From the NCBI GenBank assembly GCA_000708835.1, contig DF237026.1, positions 169,151-233,150 on the forward strand: a stretch of DNA of 64,000 bases. Reading direction: 5' to 3'. The notes below the pieces were generated by a model, which had not been told where the DNA came from, did not search any database, and was given only the letters and a program-made list of their open reading frames with translations. The position numbers and the translations under genes were made by a program. Position 1 is the stretch's first letter. Each line of letters opens with the position of its first letter. Positions 35,801 to 56,306 of the stretch are shown piece after piece. The DNA is from Klebsormidium nitens (taxonomy: Eukaryota; Streptophyta; Klebsormidiophyceae; Klebsormidiales; Klebsormidiaceae).

Positions 35801-38800
35801 GAAGCGCCCCAGAAACCTGTTGATGGCAATAGCAGCGATGCGAGTAAGCTCGTAATTGCTACACGATTGCTACACGTAATTGCTACACGATTCAAGTCCA
35901 GCCAGTAGCTACTCAGATTGTTTTATGAAACAGGTTAGGATCCAACACTTGCCTGCGCCGTCAGCAAATGGTGACGCTCCAGTGACGACAGCCACGGCAT
36001 GACGGCGTACAGGATGGTGTTGATGACGGTAGCAGTGACGACAGCGAGCGCTTTGAACACGTACGTCAGCGTGACGTTCAGCCAGTAGCGCCGGCAATAG
36101 CTGCCCAAGCCGAGTGCGTCGTTGACCGCGGCGGAGAGGCCCGTCGTCTTACAGAAGCAGGAGTAACACGTGGCGGCCGCGCATTGGATGATCCTGCGAC
36201 GCCCGAGAACGCGGGTGATGTTGGGAAGATGACGGTAAGCGAGGCTAGGGTGACGCGAATCACTCGGCAAGAAAGAAGATGCCCGAGCCCTGAATGTTTC
36301 TTTTATGGAAATAAAACTCGTAAGGAAGACGACGATTTTGATGTGGGAATAGCTCGGTTTCCTTAAAAGTAGCCCGAGCGCCGCTCAGAACCCTCAGAGC
36401 TTGATCACTCACTGTAACCAATCAATTGATGTAACTAGAGTGAGTAATCATAGTGGAAGATCATTGACTCGGGTCTACTTTGATCACTCACCTTCCGTAG
36501 GAGCCCCAAGCAACACTTGCAAGGGAACGCATATCGGAGCCGAACGAATGCAAGACAAGGTTTCTGAGGCTTTGAACGACGGGTCTTTCAGCGGCTTCCC
36601 TTACTCGGTGGTTGGAAGCGGCAGCCCCGCAGCCGTCGCGTTGGCCGCCACGGCTGTGACGTTTGCCCGGAAGAGCCCGTTGAACACGACCGGCCGGCAC
36701 ATGATCCCGCTAGTGTTTGCCTTCAGGCTGTGTACCTGTCAGCAAAGGGGAACGACAAGGCTGGACGTACTTTCGCGTTATCAGAGCTTGAGACAATCGA
36801 ATCTGTTCCAGCCGGAAGGAGGAAACGAAGGGAAGGGTGTCTACCGTGTCTGTCCAATTGTGTCTTTTTGAAAGATCGGAATGCTTTTAACACCAGGGGA
36901 ACCAAAACTTTGGTGCCCGTTCCCGGCGCTTTTGACGCCTCAAACACTTTGCGTTCAGAGCAGACTGGACCACCTTAGCGTGCATTTTTCGATCAAGAAT
37001 CTCGTTTCATTTCATCATCGGCTCATGTGGCGCAGCGCTCAATGATCGCACCACCCGTTGCATTTCCAGAAACAAGAGGAGAAACTTTGCCCTTCCTGAC
37101 AAAGAGAAGATCGTGATGATCTTGTTTCTGATTCTATCAGCCTTACCAATATCTTCTTTCTTAGGAAGAATGAAAAGGGGGAAAAGGTCGATTCTGCCCG
37201 AACCAGAGTCAACTGCGAGAGAGGAAGCCGCTCACCTCAACTCGCACCGGATCCGCGTTTCCGGTCGTCGCCGTCAAATTCCACAGCTGGGGACACTCGA
37301 GCGTGCCCCTTTTCGCTGACGCCTCGCAATTCACCTCCGGCGGCAATCGACTATCATAACCCTTGGCGGCGATCATGAATCCCGTGGTGATGCAGAGGAG
37401 AACTAGAGTGAAGAGCGCGCTTCCGATGCGCCGCGACCAACGCGCCCAGTAGCCGACCTCCAGATTCTCCCACAGGACGTCCTCCGGCTCCGGCGCGGCG
37501 CGCACCGCGATCCGCTTCTTGCGCAGGAACCTGCCACGTGGCGGAATTGCTGAGGATGCGACTACAACTCCAAGCTCGACTGACGACGAGTGGACGAGGC
37601 AAACAAACATACAATCGGGCTTCGCGAAAGCAAAAGGTAGGGCACCCCGTAACGCTTGGTCCGTACCGCGGATTCGTGAATATTGAAACACCAAGCAAGC
37701 CCCTATTCTTCCGTAAACTCGGAAGAGGTGCTCACCGGAGGCGCTTGGGTTGCGCGTAGATGCCGGGCAGGCTGTCGGAGTAACTAGAAATGCAGCGGAA
37801 GCGCGCGTCCTCGTCGTCGAAAGTCGCGAACGCGGCGACCACCTCGAAGGGCCGCTCCTTCAGCAGATACGCGATGCTCGCCTCGTCCTCCAGCAGCTTC
37901 TCCTCCAGGCGCGCTGCATGAGGGGAAAATCCGCTCTAGCCTTACCTTTCGCTTAACGAAAAAGCGGCACATGCCAAAGTTCGGAGCCATCGACCAGTCT
38001 CTCCAGCAGTCTTTCCTTCAACCGCGCTGCACAAAGAAATTCTCGCACTCTAGTTCAGAATTTTTACCTCCGGATGCGCTGCACGGAAAGAACCCTGCCC
38101 TAATTGAACTTCTCACTCTCTCTCAACCAATTGCGCGGCGCCTCCAAAGATTCCAGGCAAATCCGTCGACTTCCAACCTTTGCCCAGCAATGTCTGAAGT
38201 AACGCCCTTTGCACCTGCGTATCAGCTCCGATTTCTCCTGTTCGAGGGGCCTGTGAGCAATCGAGAAGCTGGACTGCCTAGCCTTGGTTGAGAACGACTC
38301 TCCAGCGCTTTGTGACACCGGGTTGTTTTGGAGCTTATAAGACTTTTGACTCTGTATGTTGCTGGCGCTTGAAAGTCGCTTAGCTTTTCTTGCAATCTAA
38401 TAGTTGCTGAGGAAGTCTCACCCTTTTCTTGAATCCCCTGGTGCCCCTTGGTCTTGGCGATCAGCGCCGTCAAGCGTCCAAGCTGGAAAGAGAAGAAACA
38501 CACACACTTTCAGCAAAGCACCAGAACCCACAATTCTCAGACTGGTTGTTCAGATCACCATCTTCAGACGGGTGTGGGGCTTTGAGGGATTGCGCCGGGT
38601 GAAAGCAGGGTTTTAGAATTCTAAGGAGTTCAACTGCAGTTCGACGTTGCAGGACCGCTGCACGTCAAATGTTACCGTTTGCTCGAGAGAGAGCCTAAGA
38701 TGGCCAAAATGTGTCTCACAACAAAGCCTTGAAGAGCTATGCCCTTCTAGACTCCGTAACGTAACGTGCTCGAAAGCGGAGTCTCGAGCGCATGCCCGTC

Positions 38801-41800
38801 CCTTGCAGCTAGGCTGCCTCCGAAGGGTCTCTTTGTCTTAGCAGTACTTCTGGAGGTAACATAACGTTTACAACTCTGCGACTAGACTCCTACAGGGCGC
38901 TGACAATACTGTCTTGTCAGCGCAAACTGAAAGCGGGCAACTTTCACCTGAGCGACGTCGTGCTGCTGCCGTTCCAGCATCCGCAGCAGGTTCCCGTCGT
39001 TCCGAGCGATCGCCACGTCCACAATCTGCAAGAAAGAAAGCATGCACAAGCACGTGTGAGGATGTACCAGGACTTGACCGTTGGTTTAGCCGCGTACAAA
39101 GGTAGCTTTCCAGAAAGAAACCGTCCCGATGGAGCGACAAAAAGCGAACGTCGGCGTTCTCAAAGTACACGCGCAATCTTAGTATGGGGACGGACGACAA
39201 CTTTACATCTAGAGATTGATATTCAGAAAGGCTACGAGAGAAGGACGCCTATCCGCATGGGGTGGGGGCGTACACGACATGATAGAAGCAAACGCGATTG
39301 AAGCTGGCTACGTTCTGGGCTGAGCGGCAAAATGTTCGGGACACTTCCAATTTGTGATGAGAAACAGTTGAGCGGAAACTTTGAAAGACAGCAGACACAG
39401 CAAGGAAAAGTATTTGACGCGTTTTGCTGGTCGACTGCTGACCTCGCCAAACTGCGAAAAGTGGGTCCTAATGTCAGCATCCGTCGCCCCCGTTGGCAGG
39501 CGCTTGACCTGGATCGCAAAGTCGCCGAGGGTGATGGTCGCGTCGTCGATCTCTAGCGTTGCGTGTCGCTGCCAAACTTTGATGCAAACCAGGCTGGCGA
39601 GAAACAGGACGGTGGCCGACTGGAGAGGGACGGGAGCTCTAGATTAAGATGTGTTTAGGGTCAGGTTAAGAGACGGTTAACAAAAGTCGCCCAGCTTAGA
39701 ATTGGTGTCGTCGATCAGAAGCATCGCGTGGCAATTTCAAGCTTTGTTGCACACCAGGCTAGCGAGAAACAGGACGGTGCCAGACTGGAGAGGGACGGAG
39801 ACCCGGGGTTAGCTGCTAGGTTGGTCAACAAGACCGGGACGAGAGGCCCTAACACTGTGCGAGTAGTACCCTGCCAGGTGTCAGCACAAAATCACCAACC
39901 CACTGACGTATGCTCGACTAAGCGCGCGTTCTATGTACCAGCCACGACCATAATCGTGGAGTGGCAGAATGAAGACGAACTAAAACGAGGACAGATGGAT
40001 TTGAACCGGGGGCTCCAGCCGTTTTCGTGAAATTGGCAGCCAGCATGACCAGGGACTTCAGAGCGCTCGCAAAATGGGCTCAATTGGGATCTGAGGAGAT
40101 CTGGGAAAATCAAGTTTCCAAGAACATCGATGACAGGAGGAGGAAGCTTACGGCATCAAGGATGGCCATCGCCAGAAGGAGGGTTTTCTTTGACACGGAC
40201 GTTCCCGCCAGGCTGACTCGCGTGCTACTGGGTACGGCAGCTGCCATGTAGAAGCCGGGGCTCAGCATATCTGACTCATTTGTGTGTGACATTTGACGTG
40301 CAAAAGTCTTCTATTGTTTGCATGCGTATACGCATTTATGGTTCAGGCATAAATCCTTGTTCCTATAAGGTGCAAACTTTTAGACACTACCGGCTTGGAG
40401 ATTCTTCGAGGTTGTTTTTGATGCTACCTTAACCTGAACCTTCACGTTGACCTCCAAAGACCAGAGGTTCAATGACATGCGAGCGGGATCCTGGGCGCCG
40501 AGTTTATACACGGCTCTGATGTTCTGCATAATATGTCTGTTGCATGAATGTATCAAGGAGACTTTCTAGAGAAGCAAGGAATGCTTCATTAGACCGAGCA
40601 TGTGTGCAACTGCAACAAAAAGGTTGTGACGCTTTGCAACTCACGATCTGAGTACATGGCTCCCAACGTGTAGGCCGTCAGCGGCTGATAGATGCTGGGG
40701 TCCTCCACAGTCTTAAACGCTGCTGCGCAGAGTAGCAGGATAGTTCCATGCAGTACAGCCATGGCAATGAGAAAGTAGCCAAGCAAGCGCTGCAACAGAG
40801 TGGACAGCGAGGTCAGATGAGGACAGCCTGCAGGGAGAAGCACTGTAATTCCTTAAGAGGTGTGTGCGATTCTAGTTAAGCAGATCTGGCAGATTGGCAG
40901 TCCGTTTGTTGGGACAAAGAAAGGCATCCTTTTATGGTGCCATGTGTTGTTGCGTACTGGTTTGACATCTGAAAGAATTCCAAGTGCGTGGTTGTTCGTG
41001 TGGCAAACTCCCCCATATAAGCTTAGCCATATATATGAATGTCCTTCAAGCTCTCAGGAGCAAGACGGACGACCAGAGTTGGGACTTATCCGGCTTCGTC
41101 CCTTTTTCATCGAGGAGAGTTTCTTTCCACAGTTGTAGTCAAATGCAGACATTACGAACAGGGCCCTGATCTACTTACCAGAGTTTCAAAGTACAGGCCA
41201 ACGCCAACTCCAAGGGACCCCAGCTCGAGGGGGGTGGTCTTCCAGAGCTGGTACTTGACCACCTCCTTATCAACCAAGCGGTGCGGCCCCGATGCATCGG
41301 CGTGCTTCAGAGCCTGCAGGCAGAGAGGATTAATGTTCAACACCAGACTCTTTGGAAGCTCTCTGACAGAATTTGGACCTTCCAGAGGCATGTAGAAAGC
41401 GACAGGCAATGCAACTTGATAATAGCACAGGTAGCAAGTGGACAAGCCAGGATCGCCCTTGGGCACAAAATGAGTGCCTTATAAGTGGTCCGTTGGCGCG
41501 GGCTTTACTTCTGTCCATCGATTCATACCAAATGGTTCTCGACCTACTTGCAGCATCTGCTTCTGACGAGATTCCTGTGCATGTTGTTTGCCAATTGACC
41601 AGCACCATGATTGCTGGTTGGATTGAACGCCGTCAAGTTACTAAAGAACTTGCGTCTGTCTGACTAGGAACGTGCAGGTGCTAGCCACAAGGAGTGGCTG
41701 CTGGCCCCTCAACTTAAGAAGCTAACGAGCAATCGGTTCTGAGGACGGAAGGAAAGGTACTCACCAGAACCATGCTGGGGGCCTCAAATTCCCCATACTC

Positions 41801-41869
41801 AGAGTTGTCTTCTTGCTCAAGCAGTCCAGCCCCAGCCCCTTCTCCTGGTGGTGCATTGCTGTTGCCCAT
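29830..41869 (-). CDS. OSCA/TMEM63/CSC1-like cation channel, divergent protist-type
   Basis: Seventeen exons join in frame with phase closing at each intron: 41869-41765, 41313-41179, 40789-40645, 40270-40152, 39619-39443, 39025-38948, 38482-38422, 37913-37736, 37530-37236, 36735-36605, 36193-35953, 35370-35084, 33627-33516, 33057-33003, 32428-32234, 31621-31406 and 30500-29830 (1066 residues). The start is the first ATG in frame (MGNSNAPPG). TM segments lie near 82-105 and 155-185. The cytosolic domain (about 195-350) has DFAIQVKRLPTGATDADI, VDVAIARNDGNLL and PFEVVAAFATF, and ends in APEPEDVLWENL, the PHM7_cyt signature of this family. Then come a TM near 370, a Cys-rich luminal loop, and about seven more TMs including DLNKLMEGLEFTLADRYGQL, YWVDKI and WAAWIHCAVAVWMYGG. 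The tail (from 844) is hydrophilic. Family members are mechanosensitive or osmosensitive Ca-permeable channels. Activity here is inferred. Intron 11 is GC-AG (gcaagt at 35952). Confidence 0.75.
30440..31010 (-). repeat. Exon-edge echo array at the acceptor of OSCA exon 17
   Basis: The true exon edge starts at 30500 after gtgcag (minus strand). Four copies of the same edge, each with its own gtgcag and reading CTCAAGGACGAGTGCGTGTC, start at 30608, 30739, 30869 and 30980. The steps are 108, 131, 130 and 111 bp. Between them lie repeated intron pieces (ACCGCGCGG). Three of the copies read LKDECVSGLR for up to about 17 codons before running into intron sequence. Confidence 0.9.
32490..33490. repeat. 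Dispersed intronic repeat, two diverged copies
   Basis: About 80 bp near 32490-32568 (CGCTCCGCACTCGTACCCAC, then ACTACCCGTCC and TATAATTTGAGCT) matches about 85 bp near 33403-33487 (TGCTCCGCATCCATGCCCAC, then CCTACCCGTCC and CATAATTTCGGCTC). The copies lie in OSCA introns 14 and 13. They look like ends of an old interspersed element. No element boundaries could be set. Confidence 0.5.
33560..34045 (-). repeat. Exon-edge echo array at the acceptor of OSCA exon 13
   Basis: The true edge starts at 33627 (CGACCTGAACAAG after acag). Copies start at 33762, 33898 and 34033, each after gcag, with steps of 135, 136 and 135 bp. Each keeps about 50 nt of exon (DLN-LM-GLE-L-ADR) followed by intron sequence that is also repeated (CTTATTTCT, TTCTGACT). 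The step size is almost constant. Confidence 0.9.
34430..35165 (-). repeat. Exon-edge echo array at the donor of OSCA exon 12
   Basis: The true exon ends at 35084 (AAGAGCCAGCTCATCCAAAG before gtgaga). Copies of the exon end lie at about 34966-35004 (partial), 34818-34893 (with gtgaga), 34621-34700 (with gtggga) and 34441-34508 (donor lost). They keep GCCAGCTCATCC and the GGCGTGGGCGTG context of the WAWGKRWLW codons. This array extends downstream from the exon, the mirror image of the acceptor arrays. Confidence 0.85.
35485..35800 (-). repeat. Two single echoes in OSCA intron 11
   Basis: A copy of the exon 12 acceptor edge starts at 35528 (minus strand, after cccag): GCCGAGAAGCTCTTCATCCG against the true GCCGAGAAGCTGTTCATCAC. 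A copy of the exon 11 donor edge ends at 35751 and covers 35751-35798; its GACGGCGCAG, with GTCATGCCGTAGG about 34 nt upstream, corresponds to the true end at 35953. Both lie in the same intron, next to one another, each 160-200 bp from the edge it copies. Confidence 0.75.
37880..38095 (-). repeat. Exon-edge echoes at the acceptor of OSCA exon 8
   Basis: The true exon starts at 37913 after catgcag (CGCGCCTGGAGGAGAAGCTG). Copies start at 38026 (CGCGGTTGAAGGAAAGACTG after gtgcag) and 38078 (CGCATCCGGAGG after gtgcag). The second copy is short and decayed. Confidence 0.7.
39555..39800 (-). repeat. Exon-edge echo at the acceptor of OSCA exon 5
   Basis: The true exon starts at 39619 after ctccag (TCGGCCACCGTCCTGTTTCT). 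One copy starts at 39784 after ctccag (TCTGGCACCGTCCTGTTTCT), 165 bp away. It keeps about 65 nt of exon similarity down to GCCACGCGATGC. It also carries the intron sequence GTCCCTCTCCAG before it. Confidence 0.85.
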
Positions 41870-42362
41870 GCTTTCTGAACCAGCAGCTTCAGAGCAGTCG
41901 GAGTCTGCGAAAGATTGTGAGCTCTGGTCGCACGCTCGAGTGCTGAGCGAGTATGCTCTCAACAAGTTGATCAGCAGCTCTCCTCAGATTCTTTCTAGCT
42001 GCTGCATCTTCTTGAGTAGGTGCAGTAGATAAAAGGTCGAGCTAGAGCTGGCAATCCCTGTTCTGGACCATAACTGGAAAGAATATATGCCTCCTACAAA
42101 GCCAACCAACATCTCCTCGTCATGAATCTGCAGAAAGCTGAGAATTGTCATTTGTGTTCTTAAGTATTTCTTCCTTGTCAGCAGGCCAGTGCGCGTAGGC
42201 CCGGCTCACCGTAGGCCCTGCTCTTTTCAAGTAAATACTGAATCCGGTGGGTGGGCCCTCAACGTCTATAGTATGCTGTTGCTACCCGCACCATGGCGGC
42301 CAACCCTCCTTTTCCTCGATGTCACCTGCTGCGGGCTTTTGTTGATTAAACAACACGGGGCC
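41870..42362. promoter_or_regulatory. Divergent promoter region of the OSCA-like and DHX40 genes
   Basis: The two start codons lie 492 bp apart on opposite strands, so this segment must contain both transcription starts. I see no TATA box or recognisable element. In the OSCA direction the frame stays open about 96 nt above the ATG, but only a TTG is available there. Confidence 0.5.
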
Positions 42363-51590
<9,228 letters not shown>

Positions 51591-53236
51591 GTCACTTCGT
51601 ATATGATCGAGGTTTTGTACCTGCGCGATACAAATGGGAGCCTATTATTGAATGCATCATGGCCGCCTGCGATTTACTCACTTATTCGATCCACATAGTG
51701 GCAAGTTACGGTCTTCTGCGATGCGCACCGTACGGTACCCAGTTGTCGCACTGTTGCTGGCACCTGGCCCACGTGCGCGCCTGAGACCATGAGCTGAAGC
51801 GTATCATCTCTCTCAATCGGAGCCGCCCGGCGGCCTGTTCAATTCTACCTGGTGAGCTTAGGCAGGCGGCCGCCTGTACATTCGCAATTGCATAAATCCC
51901 GTCATTCATTCATTGCATGCCAGTGAGAGCAATTGCGTGCGCTTAGGCGGCTATAGGTATCGTTGATCCGAAACGCGGCCCGGCGCATTGCTATCATGAG
52001 GTATACTAACGGTACGTTGTACCGTTGATCGCAGATCAGGTTTCGCGATCCATGCATGCGGCAAGATGACCAATTGGCATGTGCAGAGTATTAGTGCGGT
52101 CACTCGAGGCCGGGCCGCCCTGGCAGCCTACGACTCGCGGTAATCGAAACCTCTAGGAGCGGCCGGGCCGCGCAACTGCGTGGGCCCTGCATGGCTATTC
52201 AATAGTGATGATGAGCACCACACGCTGCCCGTATACTTCCATGGTATATGTTATTGTTCCATCCAGTACGTAAACTCTTTGCTCTGCCACGGCGCGGCGC
52301 TTTTGGCGTCACGCCCAATGATGCATGCCGCCGCCGCGGCGATCGGACGGCCGTGGAGGATGAGGACCCGTACGTAATATATACTACAACTGCATCCGAT
52401 CATATTGGAATGCACTGGCAAGACGTCATCACTCGACGGTTTGTTAATTGAATACGTGACCTACCGGCAGATTCGATGGAAGCAATCTGCCGGGTTACAT
52501 CATTGTTGCGGCCGGGCGTGCAAAGTCTCCCTGTCTATATCTGCATGCGGTTGTGGTGTCAAAAAGAATAGTTACTCCGGCAACAGTGACTGTGATGCCT
52601 GGAACCGCGCCTTAGCCTTGCATGACTCATCCGCAGCTCACATCTAGTATCTGTTTCTGTAACTTGCCCGTTAAAATACGGACTCTGTATTCAGCCAAAC
52701 TGTCTCGTTCATTCTGTCCAAGGCCGAATACCGTACATTGAGCAATTGCACGGCAGGCCCTCTCGGCCTGCGGACCAACTTCCATCCGCCTACAATGAGT
52801 CACTAACATTGTACGTCCAACAATATGTACGTCCAACTTCCATCTGTCTATTGGAATACCCCGAAAGTGAGGCTGCTTATGACGAGACTGGGAATCAGCA
52901 GTTCAAAGTCGCCGTGTCCAGCTGTACAACCGTGGGTAAACTAGTCAAGTTGGATGTTCCAAACGCCTCTTTGTTTCACATGTGGAGCACCTGAGTATCT
53001 TGGAGGTTCACCAAGGGAATTACAGGCGTCTTGGGTGTCTTTGGCGGGTCGGGCAGGGTTACAGCCGCCTAGTATCTCTATAATTACGCAATTCATGCAA
53101 CTATCTCGATAGGGTTGAGCTCCAAACCCGCACGCGCATGCAACACGTCCTTGCACGCCACAACAGACAAGTATCATTGAGCACTCGAAAGGGTGTGAGG
53201 GCTTCGTCGTCCACCTCAACAAATGACCCCCCCCCT
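51591..53236. other. Convergent intergenic region, no gene seen
   Basis: This lies between the 3' ends of DHX40 and the SDR gene. Short ORFs show no family resemblance. It contains several GTACGTA/CGTACG-type palindromic words but no clear element. Confidence 0.4.
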
Positions 53237-56200
53237 TTACTCCACGTTGGGCAGATCATCAGCCCCGACTTTGATCTTCCCGCTCTCTCCCGTGCTCTCG
53301 ATGGTCTCCAGCACCTTGAGCCCGATCTGGCGGTTCGTCGCTGAACCGCTCTGGTTGTTGTCCGCCTCACCGTGCCGTTTCACGAGCGTCCCAATGCAAA
53401 ATTCGTTTACGCGATACGGCTGTTCCGCGAGCTCCGCCTGGATCGTGCGGATCAGGATCATGAGCGCGCCAACTTGCGCGGTGATCATGCTCGCGTCCGG
53501 AAAGACGGGAGCCTCGCCTGCAGGATGGACGGTTTTGCGAGACTGGTCAAACAGTTGATTTGCATATTTGATCGAAAACGTCAATAGAGACTGGTCGAAC
53601 AGTCAAATGACATCTCTCAAACCATTAATAGAGACTGGTCGAACATATTCATATCTCATATTTACGCAACAATAACAAATGGAATATCTTGAAACCCTCC
53701 GTCACTCGAAGCAGTCGTGGAATCGTCAAAGCTGAAAGCATGCTAGAGTGGCAAAGAAAGCTTCTCCCGGTCGAACGGGACGTCATCGGTACCAGCGGGA
53801 GTTCCTGGCTTGGGATGATGAAAGCCGGAAGGGTTCACCAGACAGCCTGACAGGTCGGGCGCATTGCCACAATCTCCGACATCAAGCAGTGCCTGCAAAG
53901 CTCTTCAGTCGAAGAGTCGATGCATGGCCAAGGTTTAATGGAGAAAACAGAAAAGGGTCGAACAAGGCAAATGCAACGTTCGAATACGATCAGCTTTCCT
54001 TCCAGGTCCTTATGACCTCGTGGCCGGGCGGCTCGCTCCTGACACACAGTCGGATGATCGGGCGGATCTGGTCATTTGCGGGGTGAAGATAAGACCAGAG
54101 GGAATTGACGACTTGGAGAGAATCTTCAAGTCCTGGCCCTTGCAGTCTTTCAGGCAGCTTGCTCTTGGCATGCACTCACATAGAGGCTCGACTACTTGCA
54201 TAAACAACGAGATGTGGAAAGCAAGAGCTGGGCAGTCCTCGAGATCATCTACTGGCGACTCACACGGCACCCAGACCTGGAAGCCGACACAATCGTATAG
54301 ACTCTAGGTATCCAGAGCGAGGAGCGAAAAATGATCATAACTAACGCGCTAAGAGGGCAATGGGCCAACTTGAGGCGAGGGTTCTGCAGGCTGGAAGGGG
54401 TATCATATTGCAACGCAACGAGGATGGGGCAGAAAGCTCAGTCTGACAGGACTTAAGCTCGCTTTTGTTTCGCATCCAAATGAATGCAAGTCTCTGAACA
54501 GCTTTCTTTGCCCCGACACCGAAATGTTCCGAGAAGAAAGTGGATGCAAAAGCGCCCAAGCCTATCAGTGCCATGTTAGCCCATAAAGAGAAAACGGACG
54601 TTTTACGCATAACCTCCTCTAGAAAACAGCAAAGAACGTTGCGGTTCGAGTCAGGATTCAATATCCCCAATTCACAAAGTCATTCTTGTACTGAACCACT
54701 TGGAGGACAGCACACAGGCCTGGTGCAGAATCAATCTGGACCTCAAAGCAAAGGGGATTCAACCTTCCAGAGGCAGTGCCTGGGTTGAAGAAGTAACAAA
54801 CGCGCCCTGCGTGCTCAAGGAATGAAACGAAGATCTAGCAGACGTTGTCTTGAATTAACTCAGCTCATAAAGCTGCGCTTTCCGTACTCGGAATCCCCCA
54901 AACGAAACCCAGAGCCCATGACCACAGATGTCAAAAAACCTTGGAAACAAAGTTTATGAGATTCCAGGAGCCTCGCCTAATGAGCCAGTGATGAAGGTAA
55001 ACGAGCTGGCCGCGTCGACTTTGAGAAAGGGCACAAAGACCTTGGCCAGCATGTAATGCGACAGCACGCGGGCTTTGTATTCGGTCAGCATCTCGTCGTA
55101 ACTGGTCTCAAGGTTGGCAAACTGCAGGATGGGGCCCTGCAACGACAAGAAAGCAGGGAATTCATTGTGTTGCTTGGCAGTAGGAAGTGGACATGGGTTG
55201 TGTGTGGACACAGTGGAGGGCTCAGTCCAAGATATATCTTCCGCCCTTTTTCACATCTGCTGTTGAACTTGCTTGTGCTTCCCCTGTCGCTGCCTCTTTG
55301 AATCCAAAGCATAGTCTCAGAACACTTAAAAGAGACAACAATTCTCACTATCTTACTCATCTTTGACACTATGTCTCGACATGTCAGAGACAACAAGACG
55401 ATGAGAGTCCTGCAGCCTTTGACACTCACTTTCTGCCACCAGCCGCCTACTGATGTCACCACATGGTCAAGGCTGCCGTGCTTGGCCTTCACCATTTCCC
55501 CCAGCTCCGCTACGCTCTTGGGGTCCGAAAGATCGGCAGTTGGAATCTCCAAGTGGGCCAACGTTGGCTTGTCCAGGTCGCGCAGATCACCTAGCAGGCT
55601 GCCCTTGCCTTTCTCATTCCTGTAAATCAAAACCTTAGAGGAAGTTAAGGAAAAATTATAGCTAGGACAGATGCGCAATACATTCTTAGAAAAAGATCTC
55701 CTCTAGCAAAAAAGCTTGGTGCTCGAGTTGCTATCATCGGAAGAGTGCGATAGGCCTTCAGTCTTATGAGTTGGCAGAAGGTGGCCTGATGCAAAGTGTT
55801 TGGGGAGGTCTTCCCACATCAGTCTCGGGTTCGCGACCACATTGCCTTGTCATTCAAGTTTGTCATTTCATAGAGACACTGCAATAGTCTTTGGCAGGAT
55901 TTCCGTTCTCAGGCAGAAAATTGGGGAGACTTGCCAGGGGAGTCAATTCAATTCTTACAAAGGAAGGATGCTGCAAGCTGAATTATGCAATTCAAGTGAT
56001 TACTATTGCATATTGCAGAAAGCTTCATTTCCGAAGCCCCACTCTCTCAAGCTGAAATGATGAGCAAAGGGCACTTTTGCACTTATATGTGGAAGCAGTA
56101 AGTAATCGAATGAAAGCAGGACTCAAATAAATACATCATTCCGGAATTTGCTTGTCGAGCAATGTTGGACCTGAGGTGGGAAGCAAAACTCACCGAACAG

Positions 56201-56306
56201 GGGCAATCACTTGAGCACCTGCTTTCAGAAATGCGTATATCACTCCCGCTCCAACAATGCCAGAGCCCCCAGTAACCAGTGCCACCGTTTGAGGGAGGGG
56301 CGCCAT
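53237..56306 (-). CDS. Short-chain dehydrogenase/reductase-fold protein, probably non-classical
   Basis: Four exons join in frame: 56306-56194, 55619-55430, 55136-54977 and 53517-53237 (247 residues). The Rossmann fold opens with VALVTGGSGIVGAG (residues 8-21), the TGxxxGxG cofactor loop. LDHVVTSVGGWWQ sits at the end of beta 4, and SFTFITGSLGEA at beta 5 carries the usual catalytic Ser position. The expected YxxxK is absent: the segment after it reads PVFPDASMITAQVGALM, where ASMITAQ stands in for the Tyr-Lys pair. PYRVNEFCIG is beta 6. So the protein may bind NAD(P) without ordinary SDR catalysis. Intron 3 begins with GC (gcgagg) and is 1459 bp. The exon 3/exon 4 junction repeats GCGAGGCTCC on both sides of the intron, so the exact join is ambiguous but the protein is the same. 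Confidence 0.78.

Noticed and set aside
41870-41965. An N-terminal extension of the OSCA-like protein (32 more residues)
   Set aside because: The open frame has no ATG, only a TTG at its upstream end. The first ATG is at 41869.
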